Part shown: in pieces, positions 12,801-24,900 of the stretch | How positions within the stretch are numbered: position 1 is the first letter of the stretch | Layout of the letters: every line of letters begins with the position of its first letter | Assembly: GCA_005408345.1 (NCBI GenBank) | Contig: SEMN01000864.1 | Coordinates: 62,001-126,000 of the forward strand | Reading direction: 5' to 3' | Length of the DNA stretch: 64,000 nucleotides | DNA from: Macquaria australasica | Lineage: Eukaryota > Chordata > Actinopteri > Centrarchiformes > Percichthyidae | Translations under genes and position numbers: made by a program | Notes under the pieces: generated by a model | What the model was told of the DNA's origin: nothing | What the model saw: the letters and a program-made list of their open reading frames with translations, nothing else | Databases searched by the model: none

Positions 12801-13368
12801 GGTGAAACATTGAAAAAGACATTGACAAGATACAGTCTCAGTGAACACAGCCTGACCCTGGAGACTGGTCGTCACAGACAGACCTGGCTGCCCAGAGAGG
12901 ACAGGCTGTGTTTATGGTGCACACAGAAAACTCTGGAGACAGAGACACATTTTCTGCTACACTGCGACAAATATGCAGAAATTAGAGGATCATTCAATTC
13001 AACACAAATGTCTGAAGAATCTGAAACACAATCAGAAAGGGCTAAACTTAAATACCTATTAGGTGAAAAACAAAATTGCTGCATGTTAGCAGCTAAATAT
13101 CTGGCCTCCTGCCACAACCTGAGGGACATCCAGTGAAACACCTCCAGATTAAATCCTGGTTGTTCCTTCTGTTCAGTTTGACTGTTGTTGTTGTTTGTTT
13201 GCTTGCTTGTAAACAAGTATACATTTATTATTGATGTTGTAACTGTCATTATTACTTATTATAACTAATGGGTTTATTATTATTATTGTTAGTGCTTATA
13301 TTGCCAAAGCAAACAAATATTGTCTTTTCATGCCAATAAAGCTCATTGAAATTGAAATTGAGAAAGAG

Positions 13369-13419
<51 letters not shown>

Positions 13420-15481
13420 AGTACCTCGAAGGCTTGGTCCAGCTGGTTCATCTCTCTGAGCTGGTTTCCTTTGGAGAAATACAGCTCTGCTCTCACTGTC
13501 AGGTCACTGGGATTCTGCTGTAGGGCCCTGTCCAGAGCATCCAGAGCCTGGCACAGACACACACAGTCAATACACACTAACACACACACAAAAATGAATA
13601 TACACAGAAAAGAGTTAGGCGTCTTGCTGTTTGAGCGTACTTCCTGGCACGACCGTTGAGAGTCACTGCTGGTTCAGAACAGAAATCACAAAAAGCCCCC
13701 TTCAGTACCTGCTACACTGAACCATGAAGGCCTCTGAAGGTGAGAGGGGTGGAGGGAAGACAAGAAGAAGCAGATGATGCAGGGAATTGGAAGTCTAAAC
13801 TGATTTAAAGCAGAGCTGGCCAGACAGAAGGAGGAGGAGGAGGATGGAGATCAAGAGCACGATCATGTATTCCTGTCTCTCTGAGAAAGAGCAGTGTCAG
13901 CTACATCACTGCCACACTGACAGACAGACAGAAAGAAGACGGGACAATTAAAGAATTAAGAGGCAATCTGTGATTGAGTGTGTGAATTTAGGCAAAATGT
14001 CGTGTTATTGGGAGCTATAGAGGCATGGGACACACCGACTGACCAAACACTGATGTTTAATTTCTGCTCCTGGAATAAAGCCCAGAGGCTGCACATACTC
14101 ACAAAGAATAATGAATACGCTGGGGGAGAACATTTCAAACACGACAAATTATGTACACTGAATGTACACATTATGTCTGTGTCTAGGTGAATTCAGGTCA
14201 AACTCATTTTCTCTTCTTGTTTTCTCTTAGTTAGTCTACAACAAATACAAAGGAGAAGATTGAGAGGAGCAAGTAAGTTCAAGGAACACTTTTGGTACGT
14301 ACAATTATATTGCCCTCTTTCTAAGAGTGAGATTATCAGATTGATATCAATCTCATGTCTGTGCGATAAGTGCAGAGCTGGAGTCAGGACATGGTTAGCC
14401 TAGCTTAGCATAAAGACTGGAAGCAGGGGGGAAACAGCTAGCCTGGCTCTATCTAAAGTTCAAAAATACACCTACCAACACCTCTAAAGCTCGGTTACCA
14501 TGTTGTAGTTCATTTGTTTAATCTGTACACAAACAGAAATGAAAAATGGTTTTAGAGAGTTATGTGGTAGAACTATTTCTTGACAAACACCAGTGTATCC
14601 ATCTACCCAGCACTTCTGTGCAGCACCTCCTGCTCTAGTGCGGGTTGCCAGATATGGTCGATAAGCACAGGACATGGTGTGGGTCTCTGTACAGGCATGA
14701 TACTTTTCTTTTCAAACTTTGAGAACAACATCTTGCTGCTAGCATTAGCAATAGCTTACACACCATTGACTGACAGTGAAACTGATTGCCATGGTCAGTG
14801 TTGAAAAGTAACTAAGTACATTTACTCAAGTACTGTGCTTAAGTACAATTTTAAGGCCCTTGTACTTTACCTTAGTATTTCCGTTTTATGCTACGTCATA
14901 CTTCAACTGTTACATACTCAGCACTACATTTCAGAGGGAAATATTGTACTTTTTAGTCACTAAACATAAAAAGATACGTTAGTAAAATATGATGTATTGT
15001 TTTAGATAAAACTATTCAACAATATATAAAGTAGTTCACATTAGCTCCACCCTGACCAGCCAATGCTGTTTACGTGTTAATGCATCAGTAATAATGACCA
15101 AACAACACAATATATAGTAACAACACTCTACATAATTACAGTACTTTTACTTTTGAAGGACATTTTGCTGGTCATACTTTTGTACTTTTACTTAAGTAAA
15201 ATGTGTTTAACAGAGTATTTTTAAATGGTGGTATTTCTACATTTACTTAAGTAAAGAATCTAAATACTTCTTTCACTCACTGTTCATGGTAATGACATAA
15301 CACTTATCGCTTCTTGTGATTGGACTGGAGTGAAAGCAAACGCAGAAACTGATGAGGGGTGTGTATGCGAACACACATACACACAGGCGGCTCTGTATGG
15401 CATTGCATTTGCAACATGTGTCACATACTGCACTTGGACTACACTTTAGTTCTTGGACTACACTTTATCTCTATCTATCTA

Positions 15482-15523
<42 letters not shown>

Positions 15524-15704
15524 CACACACATATATACACTTGATAGAACAGAGTGGGAGGATGAGTGGCAGCTGAATGCCAGCAAATGGCTGCTGGTCT
15601 GATGTACAGCGGAGGTGATTAGTTTCCACGGTAACTGTTGGACGGGAAACCATCTCCTGCTGAGAGATGATCATTCCTGACTGCAACAGACACAAAGGCC
15701 ATGA

Positions 15705-15745
<41 letters not shown>

Positions 15746-15902
15746 CTGTGTAGTTGCCACGCTTGCTGTAGATGGCAGACAGGAGGCGGTAACATTCGAT
15801 ACAGCTGCCTTCTCTGGATATGATGTCCAGGGTCATCTTCTCAGCCTCTTTGGTTCGCCCAGCCATGGCTAAAACCTGAGACTGGGACAGAAATACAGTG
15901 TA

Positions 15903-15969
<67 letters not shown>

Positions 15970-18900
15970 AACAAGACAAACAGTTTTCTCAGGGTTTGGC
16001 TAAATGTTCGAGGCCAGGCAGATGTGGTTTTGGTGATTATCCAGAATGTGGCAGTAAACACACACCCAGATGTCCTGGCATTCCATGATTCAATGAGTGT
16101 GTGTGTATGTTCACCAGAGCCAGCCAGATGTCGGTACTGTCTGGCTGCAGGGCAGTGGCCTCTCTGTACACCTGCAGGGCCTCCTCATAGCGGCCTGTGT
16201 TGTAGTACAGAGCTCCGAGTGGAGTCAGAATGTCCACCTTCCTCGTCACCTGCAGCGCCCTGCAGGCAAAGGTTAAAGGTCACCAAGATGGCTTTTCATG
16301 ATGGTGGTTCTCTTTAAATAAAATATTTTAGGTGTAATGTACAGTGATAAAATATCAATGACCATGGTCAAAACTGCATTTTGAATCAAACAGCATTCTG
16401 ATTTGGGTCCCCCTCTTCCTGTTGCACCTGGCTGGAAGCCATTCAGTGGCCCTCTTGCCCTCTGACCTACCTGACCTGTTGGCTCACACTGAAAAATGTG
16501 AAGGCCTTTCTTATTACTGAGTATGCCAACAGATACACCTGTTATATTCACTGTAATATATATTTATAATCACATCATAAAATGTAACATCACACACTGC
16601 ATGTCTTCTGTTTGTTTTCAGTTATATATACTTATATATTAAAAATTTAAAAATTTCCCCGCTGTGGGACAATAAAGGCTTATCTTATCCTATCTTATTA
16701 ATACTAGATATTATTATAAATTAATATAAAAACGTGGTAAGATTTTTACATAGAAGGAGCCAAGAGGCAGCACTGTTGTTCATTAACTGTTTGGTAACAA
16801 CAAATATTAGATGTCAACTCTTATACCAAAGTTGATCTTCCAAAAGGAATTCTATCTTATGTTTACAGAGACATGAATGGCACCAGTAAATTACCAAAAG
16901 GCTGCTGAGTGAAGACTGTTCTCCAAAGGATGACCATGGACGCTGGCCAGCATGTCTCGCCCAACCAGGGCGTTCTCACATTTCCAAAAATGTGGGAGCA
17001 CATTTTGCAAGCAGGCATTACTTTGAAAAATCAACCACATATTCCAAATCTGAATGGTTCATTTCATATGTAAAAAAAATCACAAAACTTTATTTGGTGA
17101 CAAAGTAACAGCTGCAGAATGAAAGTTAGAACAGTTAGGAGCCTGAGTCACAGCAGAGTGCACAAGTACAGACAAGAACACAGATTGAGAAAGACTCACA
17201 CTGTGTCCAAAAACCACTCCCCATTTACTATTTAGTGCACTATACTTACCCTTCACCATTTTATTTGAGTGTCTGAATTCAGTGTGAACATTACACACTT
17301 TTTGGTGTTTGTACTTTTTGCTCCCACAACACAATGTGTCACATTTTTGCAGATGTGACAGCTGCTGTGTGACTCTACATCTTTCAGTGATTATGCAAAA
17401 TGATGATGATCCAAAATCTTGATTTACTGCTCACAATAGAGGAAACTACTACTGAGTGTCTGTTTTGTAGGGAGTAGTGAATGAGGGAATGACTTTTACA
17501 TACAGAGCTAGTTTCAAAATTCATCAAATGACAATTAATTGATGTTAAAATATTACAAGTAGGCTTTTAAAGTACCTGAACCTGAACATTCACTGTAAAT
17601 TTCCCCTTAAAGGAACACTCCAACATTTTAGGAAATATATGTACATACTTTACTTTTCTTGCCAGGAGTAAGATAAGAAGATCAATAGTAATTTTATCTC
17701 TGTGCATTCAGGACAGAGGTAGGTTCAAGAACAATTGAAACTGAATTTGAAAATCAGTATTAAAAACTGAATTATTAGATGCCGCACTCTGATTATCTTT
17801 CTGTTAATTGACTATTACTGTATTTCCCATATGGTTGGGGTGTGATTCACTGATGTAATGGATTATTTTTCCTTCTGTAAATGCTTTCTCCTTCAACTTT
17901 GCCAACAAAATTTGATCCGGATTAAAATAAAAACTGAAAATGTTTGAATGAAAAGAATAACTATAAAATAAAATAAAAAGTAACAGGTACCTTTTTTTTC
18001 TTGTCCCTCTGAAAAGTCAAAGGTCACGGTCAACTCCATAGCAGCAGACTTATAAAGGCTGCAAAATATTTTTGCTCTAGGCCACCATGATTAGAAGCCT
18101 GACTTGTGCTGCTGCTAAAATATGATCCTTTCCTCACCTCTTGTACCAAGACTCAGCTTCTTTGTTCTCATTGGATGATCGGAGCAGGCGGCCCAGGTTC
18201 ACCATGGCAACGTAGTGGGCTGGTTTGAGTCTAACAGCTTGCTGGTAGTGAGCGGCTGCCAGCTCCCCTTCTCCTGGAGGAGAGGAGAGAGCAAAGAGGT
18301 AAGAAAGGAAGCAGGAAATGAATGAAGGAATGAACAAGGGTGGAGGAGAAATAAGGCAGGAATTAAGAAGGAATTAGGAAGGAAATAAGGAAGGAGACAA
18401 GAAACATGTACAGGAGGGAAAGAGAGTTAGGAGAGATAGAGCATAGGAAAAAACAAAGGATGTAAGGAAGTGAGACAGGAGGCAGATGAAGGAGAGGTGG
18501 AAGAAATATCTATTAAATGCTCATTTATATTCTTAAGAGTTCATTCATTCAATGTATTCAGTGTTTATGATCATAACAATACTACTAACAATAACTTAAG
18601 CATTCATACTAAAAATCTGGTGAAGTGCTTCTCATACATAACTGGTGAAGGATTGTGCTGGTGAATTCTTCACTCATCTAAACAAAATCAAAGCAGATGG
18701 ATCAATACATTATATCAGAGGTGGATGGCTGACTGATATAACACTCTGTATTTACTTACAGGGCCACACTTTTGTGTTTTAGTTCAAGAAATACTTTACT
18801 GTCACTGCAGACCAGTGTTTTAGATTGATTTGCTACCTCTCCAGCAGACATTGCTTTGGCCTGAAACATGCTGGAAGTACACAAACGCAGTCACTTAAAA

Positions 18901-21900
18901 CTACACAATCACATTCACATGTTGTTTTGTTGTTGGAAAATACTTTACGTCACATGGAAGTCTTAACACAACAAATAGTAAGGAAGACGTTTACGCTTTG
19001 CAGCTGCCGGCACTGAGGCAATACACAAGTGATTGATTTCTAAGTCAGACTAAAACTAAAACTGACCCTATGTAGCCTCTGTGGACTATTTTCGTGGCGG
19101 CACAATAATCAGCGGAAGAAGCTCTGACAGTTATATTTTCCTGTGTTTTAATTGGCATCACAAAATAACGCTTCTTATGGTTAGAGCACAAAGTCAGAAA
19201 ATCAGTCTGCATTATCTATAAATGAATCACAGGTGATTCTTCCAGTATCTGTTGTCCACAGCTGCTTTATACTGTATGAAAAGCTCCAGGTCATTAAATC
19301 CCTGCAGACACCTGAAGGAGGACACAGCAGGACACACATGTTGATAAATCTACAGCAGCTGATTTGAGAAGCGTCAGAGTGCAGTGCCATTACGTCCACT
19401 GTGTTTACCTTCATTAAATCATGTGCAAAGGACACCAGGCTGCTCCAAAATAACCCCATACAATTCTACGCACATCAGACGGGTCTGTTATATCTTGATA
19501 TTCTGCTTGTTTATACAGAGACGCTGGATAACCGGGGCTGTTGCATTTGTTGTTGTGCTTGTGCAATTAAAATAGGGGTCTATCAGTCTAAACAAGTAAG
19601 TTTCCACAGCTGAAGAGTAACTATTTGTTCAATTCTGAGCAGGTTTCTCAAACTACCGGCCCACAAGACAATTTCATAAGGCCCACACATTTAGAATGAA
19701 TTGTTTCATCTGGCTCACAAATTAATTTCTTCTATGCTGATATGTCCCATGTCTTTTTGTCTCACATTTAACAAAACTAGCTGCGCATCAGAAATATATT
19801 TCCTAGGACCAACAGCACTGATTTATCACAGTGCACCTGACACTCAAATGCCTCTTTCTAACCCTAACAGAGAAGCTGACCTGGTACAGACACTTTCACC
19901 ACAGGTAGACATTTGATTATTTTTTCATGGAGTCTTATGTCACTACTTCCTGTCTAACTTACAAGGAGATGAGACATGTGACCACACACCTCCACAAACA
20001 TTCTGATGTCACAATGGGGTCAAATCACCAAAGACTCCTCACAAATCTCTCTATATGTACAGAGAGACAGGGAGGGAGAGACGTGCTGGAAGCAGACAGG
20101 GACATGCTCTGGAGATACTGATGATCAGGTGAGAAAGTGGAATGTGAACTATAATGCAGTTTAGTAGAACACATAGACAGTAAGTGTAAGAATCCAGCTA
20201 AATAGGTAGCTTAGTAAGGCACTACAGGTAGATGCATCTGGTGTGTGAATGATCGTGGTTACATGGAGAGCAATACTCCCAATCATAATTAGATTAAGAC
20301 ACGGGTGGAGCTTGTAAAATAGTGAACAGTAAGGAACTGCCCAAAACAAAATGAAGTGGAGCAGCAGCGACTATCTCAGAGAAATCAGACTATTCTTTTA
20401 AATGTGAATTCAAATGATCAATGTAGTCCTCAAAACTATGTTCTAAATGTGTGAATTTTGGGAATTGTGGGAAATGCACTTTTAAATTATTGTATTTTGT
20501 TCATGTCTGTTAAATGGTTTGGCCAGCCAGTATATATATTTCCCTCATGTGTCATTAGTTAGGTCAGTTAAGGCATCCAGTTCAGTTTTATATATTTTGG
20601 GTTCAGTTCTGTTTTGTTGACTGTTCTGTCCTTTATGCATCTGGCGCATGTGTTGACAGGCAGCTAAACGCTTTACTCCAATGAAGACTCCTTGTAGGTT
20701 TACCATGTTTATTCTTACTGAAGCAAAGGTGAAACTAAAAGGAAAATAATAAAATAATTACCAAATCATGTATGTTACATTTTCCCAGATGTGGAAACCA
20801 TTAAACAAACATCCACATGACATACTGAAGCACTGTATTACTAACAATAGCCTGGCTAATGGCTAATAAAACAGAGAGCTAGTAATGCAAAAAAATGTGC
20901 CTACGATTAGTATACAACATCAATACACCGCTAAAATATTGGCACATGAGAGCAAATGTACACAAACACATCAATAATACATACCAACGATGCAACTCGA
21001 ACAAAGTACGCCGGAGTGGCTGATATAGACATGAGCTGCCAAAGGTGTATACTGTTCTCACTTCCGGGATAAAGTTTTGATTCAAAATCGACAACCACTA
21101 ACTGCTGAACTAAAACTGGCCAGTAGTTGGCGGTACTGCACTTTCAATATTCTCAAAACAATCAAATGAATACACAAAATGCTTTTTAATGACCCAAACA
21201 CAAATCTCATAAAACCAAAACAGAACACTCCCCGCCTGGCGTTATTTGACGCCACTCTAATGAAACACAAAACAATACTCCTATCAGTCTTTATGGCTCT
21301 GGGGGGACAAGAACCGCTACTTCTGTGATAGGCCTGGTAAAAAGCTTGGTTCCATGTGGCCCGGCTACTTTTATCTCCACAGTGCGTACTTTTCCATCCG
21401 TACTGGGAAACACCTTTGTCACTAGCCCGAGAGGCCACTCATTTCTTGGAGATTGAACGTCTTTCAGAACAACAACAGTCCCTGGGTCCAAATTTGGTTG
21501 ACTAGACTGCCATTTGCGCCGAGTTTGGAGTGTTGAGAGAAACTGACGTCTCCACTTGTCCCAGAAGACATTAGCAAGATGCTGGACTTGACGCCACTGG
21601 TGTTTATACAAATCAGGGACACCAAAGTTGCCAGCCGGAGCAGAGAGAGGGTTGACTTTCTGTGTGAGGAGAACAGCTGGGGAGAGTATGAATGGGTCAG
21701 TAGGGTCTGTTGACACTGGAACGAGGGGCCGTGCGTTTATAATAGCAGACACCTCTGCCATGAAGGTGACAAGAACCTCATGAGTGAGTTTTGTGGTTTT
21801 GTGCTCAAAGAACATGGAGTCAAGTATTCTCCTTGCTAAACCCACCATCCTTTCCCATGAACCACCGAAATGAGAGGCGTGAGGGGGATTGAACGTCCAT

Positions 21901-24900
21901 GAACATCCCCGTCCCAACAGGTAACTCCTGACTGCTGTATTGTTTATGTTTGAGGGTATCTGGAGTTCTTTGCTCGCACCAATGAAATTGGTGCCACGAT
22001 CTGAATGGATGCTCTTTACTGGACCCCTGATAGCCAAGAATCGTCTGAGTGAGTTGATGAAACTTGATGTGTCGAGAGATTCGATCACTTCAATGTGAAC
22101 CGCCCGCATGCTCAAACATGTGAAGATGACAACCCATCTTTTGTTGTGGATAACACTTCCTCTTGTGCGTTGTGCAAAGACGTTCCAGGGGCCAAACACA
22201 TCCAAGCCCACATTAGTGAATGGGGGATCAGTTGAGAGGCGTTGTGTTGGGAGACTGGCCATTTTTTGGACACTGAGGGGAGCCCTCAACCTCCTACATC
22301 TTACACAGTGGTGAATAACATAGCTCACTTTCCTTTTTCCACCCACAATCCACCAACCTGCCGAACGAACAGCCCCCTCAGTGTAAAGTCGACCTTGATG
22401 AAAGGAGAGTTCATGACAATGCTTCACAATGAGGGTTGCAATGTGATGTTGGCCGGGAACAATGTAAGGGTTCTTTTCTGCTGGACTTAGATCTGCCTCA
22501 CCTATGCGGCCACCTACTCTAAGCAGACCGTGGTTGTCCAAGAAGGGGTCCAGATTTCTGATAGGACTGCCCTTGGGAATCTCTCGCTGTTCATTTATGC
22601 ACTTGATCTCCGCAGCATATGTTTCCTCTTGTACTGATTGTATGATGGTGTTTTTAGCTTGCTCTAACTCTTCCACTGTAACTCCTGTTCCACAGTGGTG
22701 CCAACCCTTACAAGCACTGTCTTTGTTGGTGATTGACTTGAAAGCATGAACAATGTGCAGCAGACGAGCCATGGCGCGAAGCAGAGCGCTCCATAGGGAA
22801 AACTTAGTGAATCTCAGGGAACCAAGTTGATTCACCTTAGTTGTGGTTTTCAAGGTGGAGACTTGGGGTCTGATGTCGGTGTCTGAACTGGGTTCGACAA
22901 GAATGTAGGTATGTTGAACGGGACTTTGATTATCTTTGAGCAGGAATTCGGGGCCAGTGAACCAGTTAGTGAGCATGAGCTGATGTGCAGGGACAGATCG
23001 TGCTGCCAAGTCTGCTGGGTTCTGGTCAGTGCGAACGTAATGCCACTGAACTGCTCGTGAGGACCTCCTAATTCGAGCCACCCGATTGCTAACATAGACA
23101 TAAAAGCGTCTGGTCTCATTATAAATATATCCCAGAACCACCTTACTGTCTGTATAGAAATGAGTGTCGTTCAGCTGAATGTCCAGCTCTCCTGAGACCA
23201 AATCTGCTAGTTCAACTGCTAGCACAGCAGCACATAGTTCTAATCTAGGGATGGTTTGTTCGGGACGTGGTGTTAGCTTTGCTTTCCCCATGACGAAGCC
23301 AATTTCACAGTTCCCGACTGCATCTGTCACCTTCAAATAAGCTACTGCTGCAATAGCTTTGGTCGACGCATCACAGAAGATGCACAGTTCTCTCCGCGCA
23401 GCTTCTGAAGGTGAGATGTCAGTGTATGTTCTGGTGATCGAGAGTTTAGACAGTGCACTCAGTGAGTCTCTCCAAAGAACCCATGCCTCCTCCATCTTTG
23501 GGGGCAGTGGGGCATCCCAGTCACTATTATCTACAGTGAGCTCTCTAAGGATGGATTTGCCATGGATAGTGACGGGTGCTACAAAGCCTAGCGGGTCATA
23601 GAGACTGTTTATGGTAGATAAAACACCACGTCGAGTGAAAGGCTTCGTCTCATCCGACACATCAAAGGTGAAGCTGTCTTTCTTAAGGTCCCAAAGGAGA
23701 CCTAAGCTACGCTGCATAGGCAGTGCATCTGCTTCAAGATCTAAATCTTTGAGATCTTTTGCGTGATCTTGGGATGGGAAAGCTTCTAAGATCTCTTTCC
23801 TGTTGGCTGCAATCTTGTGCAACCTCAAGTTTGACTTCGCAAGAATATCACGAGTCTTCTGCAGCAGAGTCACGGCCATTTCCACAGTGGGAAAGGATTT
23901 GAGGCCGTCGTCTACATAAAAGTCACGTGTCACAAACTGCTCAACATCGGTGTCGAAGTCTGTCCCACAGCACTGCACAGACTGATGAAGGCCAAATATT
24001 GCCACTGCAGGAGAGGGACTGTTACCAAAAACATGGACCCTCATCCGATACTCTGTGATGTCATTGCAGGGGTTGTTGTCACGGAACCATAGAAAACGGA
24101 GAAAGTTTCTGTCCTCTTCCCGCACGTAGAAACAATAAAACATCTGTTCGATGTCTGCGGTGAAGGCCACTGCTTCTTTTCTGAAGCGCATGAGGACGCC
24201 AAGGAGCGAGTTGTTGAGGTCTGGCCCTTTAAGTAAGACATCATTAAGTGACAGTCCGTTGTACTGTGCACTGCTATCAAAAACAACTCTAATCTGCTTT
24301 GGTTTTTTAGGGTGATAAACCCCGAACAAAGGCAAGTACCACCTCTCTTCGTCCTCCTTTAACGGAGGGGCATTCTCTGCATGGCCATTTTGGAAAATCT
24401 TTTCCATGAAAGCTATGAACTGATCTCTCATTTCTGGTTTCTTGTCAAAATTGCGGATCAGAGACATGAGCCGGTTCATGGCTTGTGTCCTGTTGTTGGG
24501 GAGCCTTTGGCGTGGTGACTTGAACGGTAATGGAGCTGTCCAACTATTGTTTGCATCCTTTTTCATCCCTTCTCTCATTATTTCGATGAAGGCATTGTCT
24601 TGAATTGAAGGGGAGACCTGATTGTCATTTTTGGTTTGTTCAAACACACGACAGCCGAGATGGTCCAATTCACAACTAGATCTGTCGCTAGGTTGTGGTG
24701 TGTTGTGGCAGGGGATCTGGATCCCGCAGTGTTTCTCTTTCACATTAAAAAGATTAGGGCAAGGCTGGAAACATGTTGGCCGACCTCTCTCTGTTGTGTT
24801 GGTATATAAAGCATTCACTGTGACCGTTTTGTGAACAGCACCTAGACATACATTTCCCACTATAACCCACCCCAAGTCTAATTTCTGTGCATAGGGTGCA

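Larger units (their letters stand above)
9091..13362 (+). mobile_element. Rearranged non-LTR retrotransposon (L2/CR1-like, SGNH-type ORF1)
   Basis: Antisense to tmtc1. In order: ORF1 region with coiled coil, proline-rich linker and SGNH-esterase-like segment (9091-10500); a proline/serine/threonine-rich stretch and AT-rich spacer (10501-11120); part of an apurinic endonuclease domain; part of a reverse transcriptase with YVDD (11921-11932); a post-RT region with a C-x2-C...H-x4-C cluster (12900-12965); then a 3' UTR with AATAAA (13335-13340) and an (ATTGAA)n-type tail. An esterase-type ORF1 and short-repeat tail are typical of the CR1/L2 group; clade is inferred. Stops, frameshifts and internal deletions make it nonfunctional. 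The 5' end is approximate. Confidence 0.85.
5977..13424 (-). other. tmtc1 intron between exons K and L
   Basis: 7,448-bp intron. From left to right: unrecognised AT-rich DNA (5977-8540), a 42-bp tandem repeat (8549-8660), an inverted repeat (8881-9060), a rearranged non-LTR retrotransposon in antisense to the gene (9091-13362), and a (GA)n microsatellite ending 5 bp from the exon K donor. Without the retroelement the intron would be about 3.2 kb. Confidence 0.85.
13548..15743 (-). other. tmtc1 intron between exons J and K
   Basis: 2,196-bp intron. Contains unrecognised sequence with GA-rich patches (13548-14280), a dispersed DNA-element fragment (14281-14480), an hAT-like MITE (14796-15282), a (TA)n tract (15484-15519), and the (CA)n tract that abuts the exon J donor. 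Confidence 0.8.
16260..18137 (-). other. tmtc1 intron between exons H and I
   Basis: 1,878-bp intron. Holds a LINE-type 3' tail (16655-16697: TTTCCCCGCTGTGGGACAAT AAAGGCTTATC and repeats of TATCT) and a fragment of the dispersed repeat also seen at 14281 (17605-17735, GGAACACTCCAACATTTTAG). The rest is unremarkable AT-rich DNA. Confidence 0.75.

Noticed and set aside
15898..16317. 139-codon frame spanning the (TG)n tract on the plus strand
   Set aside because: Antisense to tmtc1 exon I and made open by the dinucleotide repeat.
20879..21094. 71-codon frame present identically in both LTRs
   Set aside because: Lies wholly inside the LTR and is duplicated only because the LTR is. No sign that it is coding.
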